From: Methanomassiliicoccaceae archaeon
GTDB lineage: Archaea; Thermoplasmatota; Thermoplasmata; Methanomassiliicoccales; Methanomethylophilaceae
Direction of reading: 5' to 3'
Assembly (NCBI GenBank): GCA_031260545.1
Contig: JAIRJQ010000074.1
Span: forward strand, 1 to 11,323
DNA length: 11,323 nt
The notes under the pieces were generated by a model. That model was not told where the DNA came from, searched no databases, and was given only the letters and a program-made list of their open reading frames with translations. Shown piece by piece: positions 1-6,885 of the stretch (positions within the stretch are counted from its first letter, which is position 1; the number at the start of each line of letters is the position of its first letter). The position numbers were made by a program, and so were the translations under genes.

Positions 1-2
1 TC

Positions 3-119
3 GCGTTCGCGGACCCGAGCCTTGTGTTCGATTTCGCCAACATAACGAAGGAGATCGGAAGAGGCGGACTCAGGGAGTTCAAACCGGCCGGCGAGAGAAC
101 CGCTGTCATCAAAGTGTGA
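3..119 (+). CDS. C-terminal end of an unidentified protein (partial, 5' end outside window)
   Basis: Reading frame 3 is open from the left edge to a TGA at 117-119 and encodes 38 residues ending in GERTAVIKV. The frame has no internal stop, and its stop overlaps a possible GTG start of the next gene (GTGA at 116-119), which is typical of genes in one operon and supports it as a true gene end. The fragment is too short to assign. The charged, beta-rich tail looks like the end of a soluble enzyme. Since the next gene is a methanogen-restricted DUF2098 protein, this may be another methanogenesis-associated gene, but that is only a guess. Confidence 0.6.
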   Translation, partial: AFADPSLVFDFANITKEIGRGGLREFKPAGERTAVIKV

Positions 120-124
120 AACAC

Positions 125-403
125 ATGAAAGTAGGCGATATCTGTAAATATCTCCCGACGTCAACGGTCGGCAAGATAACGGACGTCAGAGAAAGGGACG
201 GAAAAGTATGGGCGCTGCTCGACTTCACGAACCTGTACTATGACGTCACGTTCCTTACGGCAGCGGACGCGAGCGAATACAGATCTGAGACCTACAAGGA
301 ACGCGAGAGGGACCGAGATCAAAAGTTGAGGTCCGTCAAAGAGTTCGAAGAGACAGCGGAGGAAGTGAACCTCGAGTCGTTCATGCCCTCCGGCGGAGGT
401 TAA
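125..403 (+). CDS. DUF2098 family small protein
   Basis: Small soluble protein of about 92 residues. The first half (VGDICKYLP..TVGKITDVRERDGKVWALLD..LYYDVTFL) has the pattern of DUF2098, a family of small, mostly methanogen proteins with an SH3-like beta fold: a 'position/convey state' strand set, a GK-I-DVR turn, then WALLD. The last 45 residues are highly charged (Glu/Arg/Lys) and probably helical or disordered, ending in a Gly-rich tail. No catalytic residues are evident and the function is unknown. The ATG at 125 gives a family-like start (MKVGDICKYL); a GTG at 116 that overlaps the previous stop is an alternative and would add three residues. A hairpin with a T-rich tail follows the stop, so this is probably the last gene of its transcript. 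Confidence 0.8.
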   Translation: MKVGDICKYLPTSTVGKITDVRERDGKVWALLDFTNLYYDVTFLTAADASEYRSETYKERERDRDQKLRSVKEFEETAEEVNLESFMPSGGG

Positions 404-420
404 ACCATTTAATTTCATTC

Positions 421-460
421 CTTTATGCGGCGTCAGCCGCATAAGGTCCTTTCATTTTTT
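421..460 (+). terminator. Hairpin and T-run terminator after DUF2098 gene
   Basis: Perfect 9-bp stem: TTATGCGGC (423-431), loop GTCA, GCCGCATAA (436-444), extendable by one G-U and one C-G pair to 421/446. It is followed by TCCTTTCATTTTTT (447-460). It begins 18 bases after the DUF2098 stop. Archaeal termination depends mainly on the T-run, and the stem adds support. Confidence 0.7.
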
Positions 461-518
461 CATACTGTCGGTCACATTTTCAGAAATTCTTTTACGCTGT
501 TACACCATACGCGCAAGC

Positions 519-1073
519 ATGTCTATACCTTTGGAATCCCTGAAAGACCTGGAGATCATATCGTCCGATGCGTACCTGATCGGCGAGATAATCGATGTGC
601 GTTACGATCCGTTCGAGTGGAAAGTGATCGGATTAAAGGTAAGGTCAAAGAAGCCTCATGAAAAACTTGCGATCGGCCACGGAAAAGCGGTATTCCTCAT
701 AAGACCGGATGATTTTGTGCTGAATGATGTGATGCTTCTCGGCCATCCGGTCGACGGGCTTAAGGACATGATCGTTCCCGACAACAATAACATATCTTCA
801 TTATCGGCAATGATGTCCGCCAAAGTTGTCACAAGAGATAACATTCTGGTCGGTACCGTGAACACAGTGCTGATAGACCCGGACAACTGGAAAGTGCTTT
901 CCATAGTGGTCCGTTTAGATAAAACGGCAATAGAGGCCATGAGAATGAAGAAAGGATTGTTCGAGAAGATAAACGTCGAGATACGGTCTGACATAATATT
1001 AACGGCATCGGACATGATCCATCTCGACGAACAGATGGACGGCGTCAAAGCTAAAATGACGGTGCTGGAATGA
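519..1073 (+). CDS. Tandem PRC-barrel domain protein
   Basis: 184-residue protein made of two PRC-barrel-like halves. Residues ~1-75 run from LKDLEIISSDAYLIGEIIDV through WKVIGLKV. Residues ~98-184 repeat the scheme with AKVVTRDNILVGTVNTVLID..NWKVLSIVVRL. Each half shows the signature of a 'G-I/V-x-D-V' strand, then an aromatic-Lys-Val turn, then a long beta strand. PRC barrels are small beta barrels found in RimM, photosynthetic reaction centre H subunit and many archaeal stand-alone proteins, and usually mediate protein or RNA contacts. The role of this one is unknown. There is no signal peptide or membrane segment. No Shine-Dalgarno is obvious before the ATG; a TATA-like CTTTTACG at about 488-495 lies ~25-30 bases upstream, so the mRNA may be leaderless. 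It converges on the minus-strand gene ending at 1145. Confidence 0.85.
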   Translation: MSIPLESLKDLEIISSDAYLIGEIIDVRYDPFEWKVIGLKVRSKKPHEKLAIGHGKAVFLIRPDDFVLNDVMLLGHPVDGLKDMIVPDNNNISSLSAMMSAKVVTRDNILVGTVNTVLIDPDNWKVLSIVVRLDKTAIEAMRMKKGLFEKINVEIRSDIILTASDMIHLDEQMDGVKAKMTVLE

Positions 1074-1084
1074 TCGGCGTAATG

Positions 1085-1141
1085 ATGATTCCGTAATGAC
1101 CCAGATCATCATGTGATGATCACATGGAGGATCACACGGAA
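1085..1141. repeat. Nested and interleaved inverted repeats between convergent genes
   Basis: Between the PRC-barrel stop (1073) and the opposite gene's stop (1145). GATCATCA (1104-1111)/TGATGATC (1114-1121) is an 8-bp palindrome with a 2-base centre. CATGTGAT (1110-1117)/ATCACATG (1119-1126) is a second 8-bp palindrome that shares bases with it, so the two hairpins exclude each other. TTCCGT (1089-1094)/ACGGAA (1136-1141) encloses both. No T-run follows on either strand. It may mark transcript 3' ends in both directions or be a protein-binding palindrome. Confidence 0.55.
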
Positions 1142-1144
1142 CGA

Positions 1145-1684
1145 TCAGATAATGTCAAATGCGACCAGTATCGTTGCCAAACGGGGATTGTCTTCCAGCC
1201 CGTAATACTGTTTTATCTTCAGATCGGACGTGGGTGCCGGGCTGCATGATATCACATCACAGCATCCGTTCCCTTCGTTCAGTTCCGGGAACGCTATCGG
1301 AGGCATCACGAACTTCTCGCCGCCTTTTACGGGGATCCCAGGGAATACGATAAAACCGTCACCCATCCATACCACGTCCTCTCTCCCTTCGTACAGATGT
1401 TCAGTGTGCGGAAAAACCTCTTCGCCCATTATCTGTCCGTCATTGGACATGAGGAGGACAGTAGGCGCCGGCGGAGGCCGGAATCTGGTGTCCTTGACGA
1501 TGCATATGACCTTCTCGCGCGTCAGCGCTTCATTGAATCCTTCGTTGATCACGCTTATATCAGCTGACCCTATCACTTTCGCTTCCTCTTCCCTCAGCGT
1601 ATTCAATATCTCGTCGTTCAGATAGAATGCCTTGAGTACTCCTGTAAGTCCCTTGATTATATTGATCTGCACATCGTCGTCCAT
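1145..1684 (-). CDS. Uncharacterised 179-residue protein
   Basis: I do not recognise this family. It is a soluble acidic protein with no signal peptide or membrane helix. A helical N-terminus (residues 1-35, DVQINIIKGLTGVLKAF) leads to an alpha/beta central part and a Pro-rich segment (FRPPPAPTVLLMSNDGQIMG, ~68-87). Near the C-terminus there is a Cys cluster (GCCDVISCSPAP; C141, C142, C147), plus C61, which could bind a metal. The ATG at 1684 is preceded on the minus strand by GTGAGG at good spacing, so the start is well supported. It is third in a minus-strand group after the winged-helix protein and the six-Cys protein; the 49-base gap upstream could hold its own promoter. Co-location suggests a methanogen-specific role, but no function can be claimed. 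Confidence 0.75.
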   Translation of the reverse strand: MDDDVQINIIKGLTGVLKAFYLNDEILNTLREEEAKVIGSADISVINEGFNEALTREKVICIVKDTRFRPPPAPTVLLMSNDGQIMGEEVFPHTEHLYEGREDVVWMGDGFIVFPGIPVKGGEKFVMPPIAFPELNEGNGCCDVISCSPAPTSDLKIKQYYGLEDNPRLATILVAFDII

Positions 1685-1733
1685 ACGTTCCTCACTTTAT
1701 GTAGTATATGAAAAATGTTTTTTTGGAATAAAA

Positions 1734-2060
1734 TTATACGAACTTTATCGAAGCTTCTTTTTTCAATGCCATTCCGCCGGCTGCTTCGCATGCTTTTACC
1801 AGCGCGCACGGTACCGGGCACGCAGGGTGCGGTATGAACTCGCTGCATTTTGTTATAAGCTTGTTGCTTATTATCGCGGCTGATATTGCATCTATCGAAT
1901 CCACATCCGTTCCGTTTATCACAACGGCAAGTTTCTTTATGTTCGGGCATCCGCTCTCAATTATCATTTTCACGGACATGTAATCATCCGAGCCGACAGC
2001 ATTCACTTTTGTTATGAACCCGCATATTCCCGCATCGACCGTCATTTTGATCTCACTCAT
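1734..2060 (-). CDS. Small six-cysteine protein, DUF6951-like
   Basis: 108-residue protein that resembles the methanogen family now labelled DUF6951 (recalled from memory, not searched). It opens with MTVDAGICGF, continues with a CPNIKK element, and closes with CSEF..HPACPVPCALVKACEAAGG. From the ATG at 2060 the cysteines are C13, C38, C72, C81, C85 and C91, a density that suggests a metal or Fe-S site; the CX8CX3CX5C group is the obvious candidate. Function unknown. Four starts are possible: GTG 2069, ATG 2063, ATG 2060 and ATG 2045. I prefer 2060 because GGATGAG at 2075-2069 is correctly spaced. That start overlaps the upstream winged-helix gene's stop by 8 bases, so the two are translationally coupled. 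Confidence 0.8.
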   Translation of the reverse strand: MSEIKMTVDAGICGFITKVNAVGSDDYMSVKMIIESGCPNIKKLAVVINGTDVDSIDAISAAIISNKLITKCSEFIPHPACPVPCALVKACEAAGGMALKKEASIKFV

Positions 2061-3018
2061 CATCCTCACTCATCCTTATCAGATTATCAGCGCCGGCCAT
2101 CGCCCTTATGTCGACAACGCCGACAACGCCGACGACCTCGCCGTCCACTTCCAAAGGGGCTACTATTACTTTTATACCTTTGTATGGTCCCGATGTGGCC
2201 ACGCGTCTTATTGTTACCCCCATGTCCATCGCCTCCTCCATTATCTCGCCTGTGTACGTGTTGTCGATGACGGCGCCGTTCTCAATTCTGATCCCGAGAT
2301 TGTCCTTGCTTCTGGCGCATACCGGCAACCGGCCGACGAGATCATGTATCGTGAATGCCAAAGAGATGAGCTCTTTATTCGAATTTCTTTGGAACGGGAT
2401 GTCCAATGCCGACCTGTTGATCTTTATCCCGCCGATCAATCGTATCGCAGCGGAGACCGCGCCCTTCTCGGCCTTGGCGGCATCCGGTGCGGTACCGATG
2501 ATTATCACATCGCCGTTACCGATCCTGAACTCCTTTTTCAATGCGGCCTCCATCTGCGGCGATACCGGGTACTCGGATCCAGGAAATATTAACTTATTAT
2601 TTACGCACACCAGCGTCGTTGCGCCGGTGGCGCCCGCCCTTATCGCAACGTCACGTTCCTCGCATCCGAAAGTTATCTTTTTCGAGACGCCGCGTATCTT
2701 CACTCCGCAGTTGACCGCTCCTATCGTAAGATCCCTGGTGTTCACAAGGCTGACGTCCATCTTGACCATGTCCTTGGCCCTTTTCCCCTTTTCGGAAAGA
2801 ACGGCACCGGATTTTGTTACGGTGACATAACCTTCCTCGCAGAACATGTCCAATATCGTTCTCGTGCTCCCCTCTCCCAGATTCAGCGCCGCAGATAACG
2901 TCTTACGCCCGACGGGTCGTGTCTCGCTTATTATCATTAAAGCTTTCCAAATATGATAATCGGTGAATTTCGGAGTAGGTCCTCCGGACGCGATGAGGTG
3001 AGGCCGCAACATGATCAT
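2053..3018 (-). CDS. Winged-helix DNA-binding protein with DUF4443 and DUF2111 domains
   Basis: Probable transcription regulator or ligand sensor. With the ATG at 3018 the protein has 321 residues. Residues ~18-82 form a winged helix (FTDYHIWKALMIISE..VGRKTLSAALNLGEGSTRTILDMFCEEGYV), matching the archaeal DUF4443 N-terminus. Residues ~85-195 are an alpha/beta middle region. Residues ~205-310 match DUF2111 (LGIRIENG..IDNTYTGEIMEEAM...GPYKGIKVIVAPL..DGEVVGVVGVVD), a domain I know chiefly from methanogens and which may bind a small ligand. The frame is open back to a TTG at 3063, but the extra residues (ILLAYYLIMWTKYR) fall in an AT-rich stretch that includes a TATA-like TTATTTAATA 25-30 bases before 3018/3012, so a leaderless start at 3018 or 3012 is more likely. 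It is divergent from atwA and overlaps the next minus-strand gene. Confidence 0.85.
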   Translation of the reverse strand: MIMLRPHLIASGGPTPKFTDYHIWKALMIISETRPVGRKTLSAALNLGEGSTRTILDMFCEEGYVTVTKSGAVLSEKGKRAKDMVKMDVSLVNTRDLTIGAVNCGVKIRGVSKKITFGCEERDVAIRAGATGATTLVCVNNKLIFPGSEYPVSPQMEAALKKEFRIGNGDVIIIGTAPDAAKAEKGAVSAAIRLIGGIKINRSALDIPFQRNSNKELISLAFTIHDLVGRLPVCARSKDNLGIRIENGAVIDNTYTGEIMEEAMDMGVTIRRVATSGPYKGIKVIVAPLEVDGEVVGVVGVVDIRAMAGADNLIRMSEDDE

Positions 3019-3036
3019 TCTGTATTTTGTCCACAT

Positions 3037-3048
3037 TATTAAATAATA
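3037..3048 (-). promoter_or_regulatory. Candidate TATA box for the winged-helix gene
   Basis: On the minus strand the stretch reads TATTATTTAATA, a TATA-like sequence whose centre lies about 25-30 bases upstream of the ATGs at 3018 and 3012. That is the spacing expected for a leaderless archaeal transcript. Position and composition are the only support. Confidence 0.4.
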
Positions 3049-3112
3049 TGCAAGTAAAATCAAAAAACTTCAAAAAGCAGGTAAATATCTGTTGTAAAAA
3101 ACGTCAGTGGTG

Positions 3113-3121
3113 TTTTATAAT
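3113..3121 (+). promoter_or_regulatory. Candidate TATA box for the MCR-activation operon
   Basis: TTTTATAAT ends 21 bases before the atwA ATG, with a purine-rich stretch (AAAAAACG, ~3096-3103) further upstream. The ~25-base TATA-to-start distance predicts transcription beginning at or within a few bases of the ATG. No Shine-Dalgarno precedes the ATG, which agrees with a leaderless mRNA. Confidence 0.45.
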
Positions 3122-3141
3122 CTCACTTCGTTCACCGTTCC

Positions 3142-4746
3142 ATGGCACGCGATGCGGTCGACCTGCTTATTATAGATAACGTTTCCAAACAGTTCAGCGG
3201 ACACACCGTCCTGAAGAACGTAAGCGCCAAATTGACCACGGGGTCATCATTAGGACTCATAGGAAAAAGTGCAGCTGGAAAGAGTGTTCTCATCAATATG
3301 CTGAGAGGTAACGTTGAATACAAACCCGACAAAGGAAAAGTGATCTACAGAGTGAATCACTGCACAAAATGCGGTAACGTGGACCTTCCGTACAAAGGCG
3401 AACCATGCACCAGGTGCAATTCCAAAACAGAAACAAAAGATGTTGATTACTGGTCGTTACCGGAAAGGGACCAGTTAAGGGATGAGATCAAAGGGCGCAT
3501 CGCAATAATGATGCAGAGGACGTTCGCGCTCTTTGGTGATAAATCTGTGATAGAGAACATCTCGGAAGCGCTGCCCCCCGGGATAGAGGAACGCGCACGC
3601 ACCAAACGTATCGTAGAACTGCTGGAATTCGTGAAGATGACGCACAGAACGACACACATCGCACGCGACCTTTCAGGAGGAGAGAAACAGAGGATAGTGC
3701 TTGCGAGACAATTAGCAAAGGACCCTTTATTCTTCCTTGCCGATGAACCCACCGGAACGCTGGATCCGAGAACGGCGGCGATGGTCCATGACTCGCTCCA
3801 TGAACTAGTGAATTCCAAGGGAATATGCATGGTGTTCGCATCCCACTGGCCGGAAGCGATAGACAAAATGGCGGACGATGCCATATGGCTGGATGCCGGG
3901 AACGTCATCATGCACGATGAACCCAAAAAAGTGACATCGAAATTCATGGAAGAGTACAGTTTTGAAAAACGTTCATCATCAGATCTCGGCGAACCGATAA
4001 TCATAGTGACGAACGCAAAAAAGTATTTTTTCTCGGTGATACGAGGAGTTGTCAAAGCGGTCGATGACGTTACGTTCGACATCAAGGAACGTGAGGTCTT
4101 TGCGCTCGCGGGAACATCCGGCGCCGGAAAGACGACAACGTCGCGCATGATCGCGGGCATGTCCCCATGTACGGGAGGCTCCGTGAAAATAAAGATAGGC
4201 GACGACCTAGTCGATATGTCGGAACAGGGCGCGGACGGTAAAGGAAGGGCGACACCGTACATTGGTTTTTTACACCAGGAGTACACACTGTATCCGTTCG
4301 ATACGATCCTGCAGAATCTGACGACATGCATCGGAATGAAGATGCCTGCCGAATTAGCTAAGGTGAAAGCGATACAGACCCTGCTGAGCGTTGGTTTCTC
4401 ATCAGAGAGCGTTGAGAAGATATTATATTCATATCCTGACAAACTGAGCGTCGGGGAATGCCAGAGGATCGCATTTGCGCAGGTCCTCATACAGGAGCCG
4501 AAGATAATCATGCTTGACGAGCCGACGGGAACAATGGACCCGATCACAAAAGTAACAATTGCAGAATCCGTACACCGTGCAAGGGATGAGTTCGGAGGAA
4601 CATTCGTTATCGTAAGCCATGATACCGATTTTATAATGAATTGCTGTGACCGCGGAGCGTTAATGAAGAACGGCAAGGTCGTTCTCATCGGAACGCCGGC
4701 AGAGATAGTGAAAGAACTTACCGAAGAAGAAAGATCTGAGCGATAA
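3142..4746 (+). CDS. atwA: Methyl-coenzyme M reductase activation protein A2 (twin ABC ATPase)
   Basis: Cytoplasmic ATPase that powers reductive activation of methyl-coenzyme M reductase (Ni(II) to Ni(I) in F430). The 534 residues match the family's usual length and hold two ABC ATPase domains in one chain. Domain 1: Walker A GKSAAGKS (41-48), signature LSGGE (177-181), Walker B FFLADE (~197-202), switch His 235. Domain 2: Walker A GTSGAGKT (324-331), Q-loop Q379, a degenerate signature LSVGE (435-439), Walker B IIMLDE (455-460), switch His 493. There are no membrane segments, so it is not a transporter. Domain 1 carries a four-Cys insertion, C74-X2-C77 and C89-X2-C92, a likely zinc ribbon and a hallmark of component A2. 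It is first in the run; mcrC starts after a 1-base gap. The only nearby start is the ATG at 3142, which has no ribosome binding site but has a TATA-like box ~25 bases upstream. Confidence 0.96.
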   Translation: MARDAVDLLIIDNVSKQFSGHTVLKNVSAKLTTGSSLGLIGKSAAGKSVLINMLRGNVEYKPDKGKVIYRVNHCTKCGNVDLPYKGEPCTRCNSKTETKDVDYWSLPERDQLRDEIKGRIAIMMQRTFALFGDKSVIENISEALPPGIEERARTKRIVELLEFVKMTHRTTHIARDLSGGEKQRIVLARQLAKDPLFFLADEPTGTLDPRTAAMVHDSLHELVNSKGICMVFASHWPEAIDKMADDAIWLDAGNVIMHDEPKKVTSKFMEEYSFEKRSSSDLGEPIIIVTNAKKYFFSVIRGVVKAVDDVTFDIKEREVFALAGTSGAGKTTTSRMIAGMSPCTGGSVKIKIGDDLVDMSEQGADGKGRATPYIGFLHQEYTLYPFDTILQNLTTCIGMKMPAELAKVKAIQTLLSVGFSSESVEKILYSYPDKLSVGECQRIAFAQVLIQEPKIIMLDEPTGTMDPITKVTIAESVHRARDEFGGTFVIVSHDTDFIMNCCDRGALMKNGKVVLIGTPAEIVKELTEEERSER

Positions 4747-4747
4747 C

Positions 4748-5377
4748 ATGAAACAGAGGATCGGAAGACACCTGAGCTTCGTCGAATGCCGCGAATCAAT
4801 GGGAATGGGGGCAGGAGGCTCATTAGCGCAGAGGGCAACCATATCAGAAAGCGGAAGGGACGTCGTCGTCGTTGCAATGGGGCCGGGACGCAGGCATATA
4901 ACGAAACCGGTATGCGAGATAACGTATGCGTTAAGGGAGGAAGGCATCGATACCAGCGTTCTTGTGGTGAACGCCGGCCTGGGAGTTCCCGCGGATGCTG
5001 TTGACGTTACGACGGGATCATATTTCGGTCTCGATCCCATCGAAGTTGAACGCATACAGCAGTTCAAGGTGGCATTGATACATCTGGGCAACGTCAGAGC
5101 GCACATAATCTACAAGGCCCGTTTAATTTTGAGGAACGTTGATATTCCGGCGATGGTGGTCTCGCAGTGTCCCGTAGATTTTGAGGATTTTGCGCAGATC
5201 GGTGTGAAAACGAGGGCGGTAATGCCGAAGGAAGAGGACATAGGGACCAAAGGCGAGATCCGTGAGATCGCGACCGGCATCATACGCGGGGTAACAACAT
5301 CGCAGGACAAGCTTGATGAAATTGTATCAAAAATACAGTCGATGCTTCCCGACCGGGGGGTGAGATCACGAAAGTGA
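4748..5377 (+). CDS. mcrC: Methyl-coenzyme M reductase operon protein C (McrC)
   Basis: Part of the ATP-dependent MCR activation complex in the cytoplasm; in many methanogens it sits inside the mcrBDCGA operon, but here it is with the activation genes. 209 residues, normal for the family. Recognisable blocks are CRESMGMGAGGSLAQR (14-29), VVAMGPGRRHITKPVCEI (41-58), VALIHLGNVRAHI (108-120), and RNVDIPAMVVSQCPVDFEDF (119-138). Cysteines are C14, C56 and C131, of which C56 lies in a motif shared with Mmp7 and could ligate a metal cluster. The ATG at 4748 follows the atwA TAA by one base with only a weak GAG upstream, so translation is probably coupled. Its TGA overlaps the GTG of mmp3. Confidence 0.95.
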   Translation: MKQRIGRHLSFVECRESMGMGAGGSLAQRATISESGRDVVVVAMGPGRRHITKPVCEITYALREEGIDTSVLVVNAGLGVPADAVDVTTGSYFGLDPIEVERIQQFKVALIHLGNVRAHIIYKARLILRNVDIPAMVVSQCPVDFEDFAQIGVKTRAVMPKEEDIGTKGEIREIATGIIRGVTTSQDKLDEIVSKIQSMLPDRGVRSRK

Positions 5378-6885
5378 ACGTCAACGGAAAGGACAAAGAA
5401 GTTTCCAAAGGTGCCGTACTAAAGGACGCGGTCGCCGGCGAAGATCATATTGCTGGCTCATTGATATCCATTCATTTATCCACGGACAGGATAAAAGAGG
5501 AAACGAATGACCTCAAGCTCTTAACAACAAAAGGTTCAATGGTCATACATCTCGATGACGGTGACCACGCACGCGTGTGGAAAGACTCGATCAAAAAACT
5601 GGACGGCATAGGGGCAAGGTGGATAACCCGAAAGATCACAGCGTTCGGTTCTTTCCAAACGTCACTGAAGGTAAGCCGCGAAGAGATGATGTACAGGCAG
5701 TATGATTGTTTCTTCTCACTGGGAGGATTCGATAACGATACGACGTACATGATGATAGCGTCGGAAGATCATAAATGGGCATACGGCGCCGGAAAGGGGC
5801 GCATCGGCCGCATCACAGAGGGGCGCCACATATTGTCGATGCTGAGGGAAGGCGATAAGATATTATCGATCGAACCGGTGGTATCGGAAAAAAGTTCAGA
5901 GAACGTCATTGTCACCAAAGATCTCGAGCATAAGCTGGAGGATGGCATGGTGATAGAAACTTATGTGAAGATAAGACTGAACACATCATCGCCGATGAGC
6001 TGCGAGCACATCCTGGTCACCGCCGAAAAAGGATACATGACCTTATCGGACGTATGCGGCAGTTATGCGGCATGTTCCGATAACACGGACGTTCAATTGA
6101 ATAATGAGATCAATGCGGTGAGGGCCGACGGTTCCGTCACGGTAAGGGCGAACGGCGACGGAACGGGACGCATACTTTTCTACAAAGAACGAAGGCAGCT
6201 GCTGCCGGCGCACAACGATGCCGGTACGGTGGTACAGGGAAAAGGATTGATCGCACACGCCAAAAAGGATGATAAGATCACATTAATGACAGATCAAAAA
6301 AGAGTGTTATCTGTAGGATCGACCCAAGCGGAAGGTAAAAAACTGCTCGATTCGTTCAACGTGAAACAGATACGCACAGGCGATACGTCGGACGATGCGG
6401 TCATCGTCGAGCAAGAGCCGGAATGGACCATGCACGCCGTCGCCAACAATGAAGTGGAGACGTTCGGAGTTCCGAAGGACAAGATATTCAATATTGCACT
6501 GGACAGAAAAAAGGAAGGTGCCAGCGTCCATTATTTTGAGAAGGTCACAGGATTAAGCCACAAACCGATAGGAACGATGAAAGTGCATTTCGCATTCAAG
6601 GGAATGCCCATGGTCACGTTCGAAGGCGACGAGGAACGCGGGAAAACATTGTACCCCGGCGAGGAATTCAAGAAGTGTAAAAAGGGCGACATCGGAATAA
6701 CAAATCAGTCAAGGCCGAACTGCGGCCTTATGGGCCTGAGACTCGAGGACAGCAAAGAATTCGGCCCGACCGGGGAGGAACCGTACGGTACGAACATCAT
6801 CGGCACGTTCAAAGGCGATCTCAAAAAATTATCGGACGGGCTGAAGGAAGGGGACATCGTGTACGTTAAGGAGGAGAAGCAATGA
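5374..6885 (+). CDS. mmp3: Methanogenesis marker protein 3 (UPF0288), MCR activation complex subunit
   Basis: 503-residue protein of the marker 3 family (UPF0288), reported as a subunit of the MCR-activating complex. The N-terminus (VNGKDKEVSKGAVLKDAV, 3-20) looks like a small beta-grasp (ThiS/TGS-like) lead-in. The central part (~50-300) is beta-rich and family-specific. The C-terminal third (~385-500) includes IGTMKVHFAFKG, CKKGDIGITN and GLMGLRLEDSKEFGPTGEEP (451-470); this region has been compared with cyclophilin-like folds. Cysteines are C112, C210, C228, C234, C435 and C450. The start is GTG 5374, overlapping the mcrC TGA (GTGA), with GGTGA at 5359-5363 as a possible binding site; no better ATG lies nearby. 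The end overlaps mmp6 as ATGA, preceded by a strong AAGGAGGAG. Confidence 0.95.
   Translation: MNVNGKDKEVSKGAVLKDAVAGEDHIAGSLISIHLSTDRIKEETNDLKLLTTKGSMVIHLDDGDHARVWKDSIKKLDGIGARWITRKITAFGSFQTSLKVSREEMMYRQYDCFFSLGGFDNDTTYMMIASEDHKWAYGAGKGRIGRITEGRHILSMLREGDKILSIEPVVSEKSSENVIVTKDLEHKLEDGMVIETYVKIRLNTSSPMSCEHILVTAEKGYMTLSDVCGSYAACSDNTDVQLNNEINAVRADGSVTVRANGDGTGRILFYKERRQLLPAHNDAGTVVQGKGLIAHAKKDDKITLMTDQKRVLSVGSTQAEGKKLLDSFNVKQIRTGDTSDDAVIVEQEPEWTMHAVANNEVETFGVPKDKIFNIALDRKKEGASVHYFEKVTGLSHKPIGTMKVHFAFKGMPMVTFEGDEERGKTLYPGEEFKKCKKGDIGITNQSRPNCGLMGLRLEDSKEFGPTGEEPYGTNIIGTFKGDLKKLSDGLKEGDIVYVKEEKQ

Noticed and set aside
425..661. 78-codon plus-strand frame overlapping the terminator and the start of the PRC-barrel gene
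   Set aside because: It runs through a hairpin terminator and out of frame with a well-supported gene, with Arg/His-rich meaningless translation.
2113..2139. Short 9-base tandem repeat (GACAACGCC units)
   Set aside because: It encodes VVGVVGVVD on the minus strand within a normal DUF2111 core strand; the domain length is not altered, so it is simple codon repetition.
2014..2830. Plus-strand open frames (192 and 240 codons) opposite the winged-helix gene
   Set aside because: The minus-strand frame shows a full DUF4443/DUF2111 pattern with coupling to its neighbour; the plus-strand translations look like no protein family.
3447..4877. Long open frame (476 codons) on the minus strand opposite atwA and the start of mcrC
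   Set aside because: It lies antisense to two strongly conserved genes, its translation is Ser/Pro-rich low-quality sequence with no family motif, and it has no credible start signal. It is a shadow of the coding bias on the plus strand.
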